Shown here: positions 5,374-6,219 of the stretch, piece after piece
How the letters are laid out: every line of letters begins with the position of its first letter
Position numbering within the stretch: the first letter of the stretch is position 1
Source: Candidatus Minthenecus merdequi
Lineage (GTDB): Bacteria > Bacteroidota > Bacteroidia > Bacteroidales > Paludibacteraceae
Reading direction: 5' to 3'
Length of the DNA: 6,219 nucleotides
NCBI GenBank assembly: GCA_018064385.1
Contig: JAGHVI010000112.1
Span: forward strand, 1 to 6,219
Made by a program: the position numbers and the translations under genes
Notes under the pieces: generated by a model
The model's input: only the letters and a program-made list of their open reading frames with translations
What the model was told of the DNA's origin: nothing
Database searches by the model: none

Positions 5374-5673
5374 ATGAAAAAGCTCATTATTGCAATTTTT
5401 GCAGTTATTATCATGGTGCCTATGTTCACTTCATGCAACAAGGGCGACAAAAAATGTTACAAAGTGACCTACATGACCCCTGCTCATCAAGATGCAGAAG
5501 GCAAGATGGTAGGTGATGCCATGTACACATGTTACAAATGGATGTATAGCGATGACATCAGTACATACAAAAGTGAATTGAAGAGTTTGGGCTACACAGA
5601 CATAGTAGTAGAAGAGGTTAGCGATAGCAGCAGAACCAAGACAATGGCAGATTGCACTGCAACTCAAGAATAA
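5374..5673 (+). CDS. Small lipoprotein of unknown function, paralogue of the next gene
   Basis: The 99-residue product has a lipoprotein signal peptide: MKK, a hydrophobic stretch to about residue 18, then FTSC with the lipidated cysteine at C21. The mature part begins C-N-K-G-D, lacking the acidic export signal, so a periplasm-facing anchor is more likely than surface display. The rest looks like one small alpha/beta domain: KKCYKVTYM strand (26-34), YTCYKWMY strand (51-58), a helix over about 60-72 (STYKSELKSLG), a strand DIVVEEV (76-82) and a final DC (93-94). Cysteines C28, C53 and C94 could form disulfides. The KKC near the N-terminus, the helix of pattern E(L/I)K-x-L, and the terminal DC recur in the gene at 5774, so the two look like divergent duplicates. 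No family is recognised. It has its own promoter and ends at a strong terminator, so it is probably a single-gene unit. Confidence 0.8.
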   Translation: MKKLIIAIFAVIIMVPMFTSCNKGDKKCYKVTYMTPAHQDAEGKMVGDAMYTCYKWMYSDDISTYKSELKSLGYTDIVVEEVSDSSRTKTMADCTATQE

Positions 5674-5690
5674 TCAAAAAAATAGGAAAC

Positions 5691-5729
5691 AAAAAGTCAG
5701 TTGCCAGGGTTCTGACAACTGACTTTTTT
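5691..5729 (+). terminator. Strong intrinsic terminator after the first small lipoprotein
   Basis: aaaaagtcagttg (5691-5703) pairs exactly with caactgacttttt (5716-5728), a 13-pair stem around a 12-base loop, ending in six Ts. Its A-rich 5' arm makes it usable in both directions. It separates the two lipoprotein genes. Confidence 0.9.
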
Positions 5730-5731
5730 AG

Positions 5732-5758
5732 TAAATGGTGGTTCTATTAATTATGCTT
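5732..5758. repeat. 27-base intergenic repeat, copy 1
   Basis: The core is ggtggttc, one variable base, at, one variable base, aattatg. It matches 6029-6055 at 23 of 27 positions. Copy 1 ends 15 bases before the second lipoprotein's ATG. It contains tatgcttg, one mismatch from TAnnTTTG, but no good -33 box, so a promoter role is only possible. Confidence 0.55.
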
Positions 5759-5773
5759 GTATGTAAATAGACA

Positions 5774-6016
5774 ATGAAAAAAGCTCTTACTATTCTTTTT
5801 CTTCTGATAGTATGTCTGACATCGTGCAACGACAAAAAAAAATGTTGGTCCATCAAAAGCACATTGTCGGGCAAGACTACAATTGTCTATTTTTGGGGAA
5901 CTGAGGACGAAGCTGTTGCTGAAATCAAACGATTGGAAAGAGATTGCAAAGATGTCACAAAAACAGAGGAAAAAAGTTATAAGACATCAAATGATTGTCT
6001 ATCCAATAATTATTGA
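5774..6016 (+). CDS. Small lipoprotein of unknown function, second paralogue
   Basis: The 80-residue product starts MKKALTILFLLIV and has the lipobox LTSC with the lipidated cysteine at C18; C14 is a less likely site. The mature part opens C-N-D-K-K-K, again without the acidic surface-export signal. Its layout parallels the upstream gene: KKC (22-24) soon after the lipid cysteine, a strand ending near YFWG (39-42), a helix DEAVAEIKRLERDC (45-58), a T-E-E segment and a C-terminal DC (74-75). It is about 19 residues shorter, mainly between the KKC strand and the second strand. Three non-lipid cysteines in the mature chain (C24, C58, C75) match the number in the neighbour. I recognise no family. 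The strong terminator upstream implies its own promoter, but only a one-mismatch -7 box (5752-5759) is visible. No T-run terminator follows the stop. Confidence 0.75.
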   Translation: MKKALTILFLLIVCLTSCNDKKKCWSIKSTLSGKTTIVYFWGTEDEAVAEIKRLERDCKDVTKTEEKSYKTSNDCLSNNY

Positions 6017-6028
6017 CAACATTGTTGT

Positions 6029-6055
6029 TAAAGGGTGGTTCGATCAATTATGGTT
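6029..6055. repeat. 27-base intergenic repeat, copy 2
   Basis: It matches 5732-5758 with four substitutions. It follows the second lipoprotein's stop by 12 bases, and 30 bases later the hairpin array begins. If copy 1 is a promoter element, copy 2 may be a remnant of a further duplicated gene unit. Confidence 0.5.
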
Positions 6056-6085
6056 TTTAGGTTACATATGGATAAGTTCATAATT

Positions 6086-6219
6086 GGAGAAGGTCGGCTG
6101 CACTCGGCATATCTAAACAAGTTTATCTCTGCTCTCGTTTGCACGACCTTTGGAGAAGGTCGGCTGCACTCGGCATATCTAAACAAGTTTATCTCTGCTC
6201 TCGTTTGCACGACCTTTGG
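6086..6219. repeat. Tandem array of a 66-base unit carrying the covarying hairpin element
   Basis: Two identical units lie at 6086-6151 and 6152-6217, and the last two bases (gg) agree with the start of a third, so the array may continue. Each unit holds a 61-base hairpin: outer stem aaggtcg/cgacctt (6090-6096/6144-6150), conserved segments 6097-6110 and 6128-6143, and inner stem taaac/gttta (6114-6118/6121-6125) around aa. In the second unit all positions shift by 66. The element is the same family as 319-382. Because 66 is a multiple of three, frames stay open through the array on both strands, but the other copy lies in non-coding sequence with no sign of translation. No Shine-Dalgarno or family resemblance supports a protein. 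Confidence 0.9.

Noticed and set aside
6086..6219. CRISPR array
   Set aside because: The whole 66-base unit is identical, with no variable spacers, no 20-40 base repeat-spacer alternation and no cas genes nearby.

Overview
The window looks like chromosomal DNA from a member of the Bacteroidales (Bacteroidota). Three promoters match the Bacteroidota pattern TTTG, about 19-20 bases, TAnnTTTG (a variant starting TTG at the tRNA). Shine-Dalgarno sites are mostly weak. Several short lipoproteins have Bacteroidota-style lipoboxes. SerA is the short Lys-type form I associate with Bacteroides and its relatives. I cannot name the genus.

Left part, bases 1-689. This is almost gene-free. A possible N-terminus of a leftward gene sits at bases 1-49, and the rest holds at least seven inverted repeats packed into about 500 bases. 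They include one 64-base hairpin element (319-382) whose family recurs at the right end, and a nested set of arms (444-649) that could fold as a branched RNA.

Middle, minus strand. xerD (690-1604, chromosome-dimer recombinase), a lipocalin-like lipoprotein (1705-2118), serA (2157-3077, first step of serine synthesis) and mltG (3165-4202, inner-membrane peptidoglycan transglycosylase) all read leftward. serA has its own strong promoter. The lipoprotein follows it by 38 bases and may share its transcript, which would end at a hairpin at 1639-1679 before xerD.

Centre, plus strand. A tRNA-Ser(GCU) with encoded CCA is driven by a good promoter that diverges from mltG. A strong terminator follows, and ispE (isoprenoid synthesis, MEP pathway) starts only 14 bases after it. 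ispE therefore has no obvious promoter of its own and may depend on read-through of the tRNA terminator.

Right part, plus strand. Two small, divergently related lipoproteins (99 and 80 residues) are separated by a strong terminator. Each is followed by a similar 27-base sequence. The window ends in an identical tandem repeat of a 66-base unit containing the same hairpin element as the left end. Between the left and right copies, the outer and inner stems change in sequence but keep pairing, while the bases between the stems are almost invariant. This covarying hairpin family is the most interesting structure in the window. The housekeeping genes themselves are ordinary.
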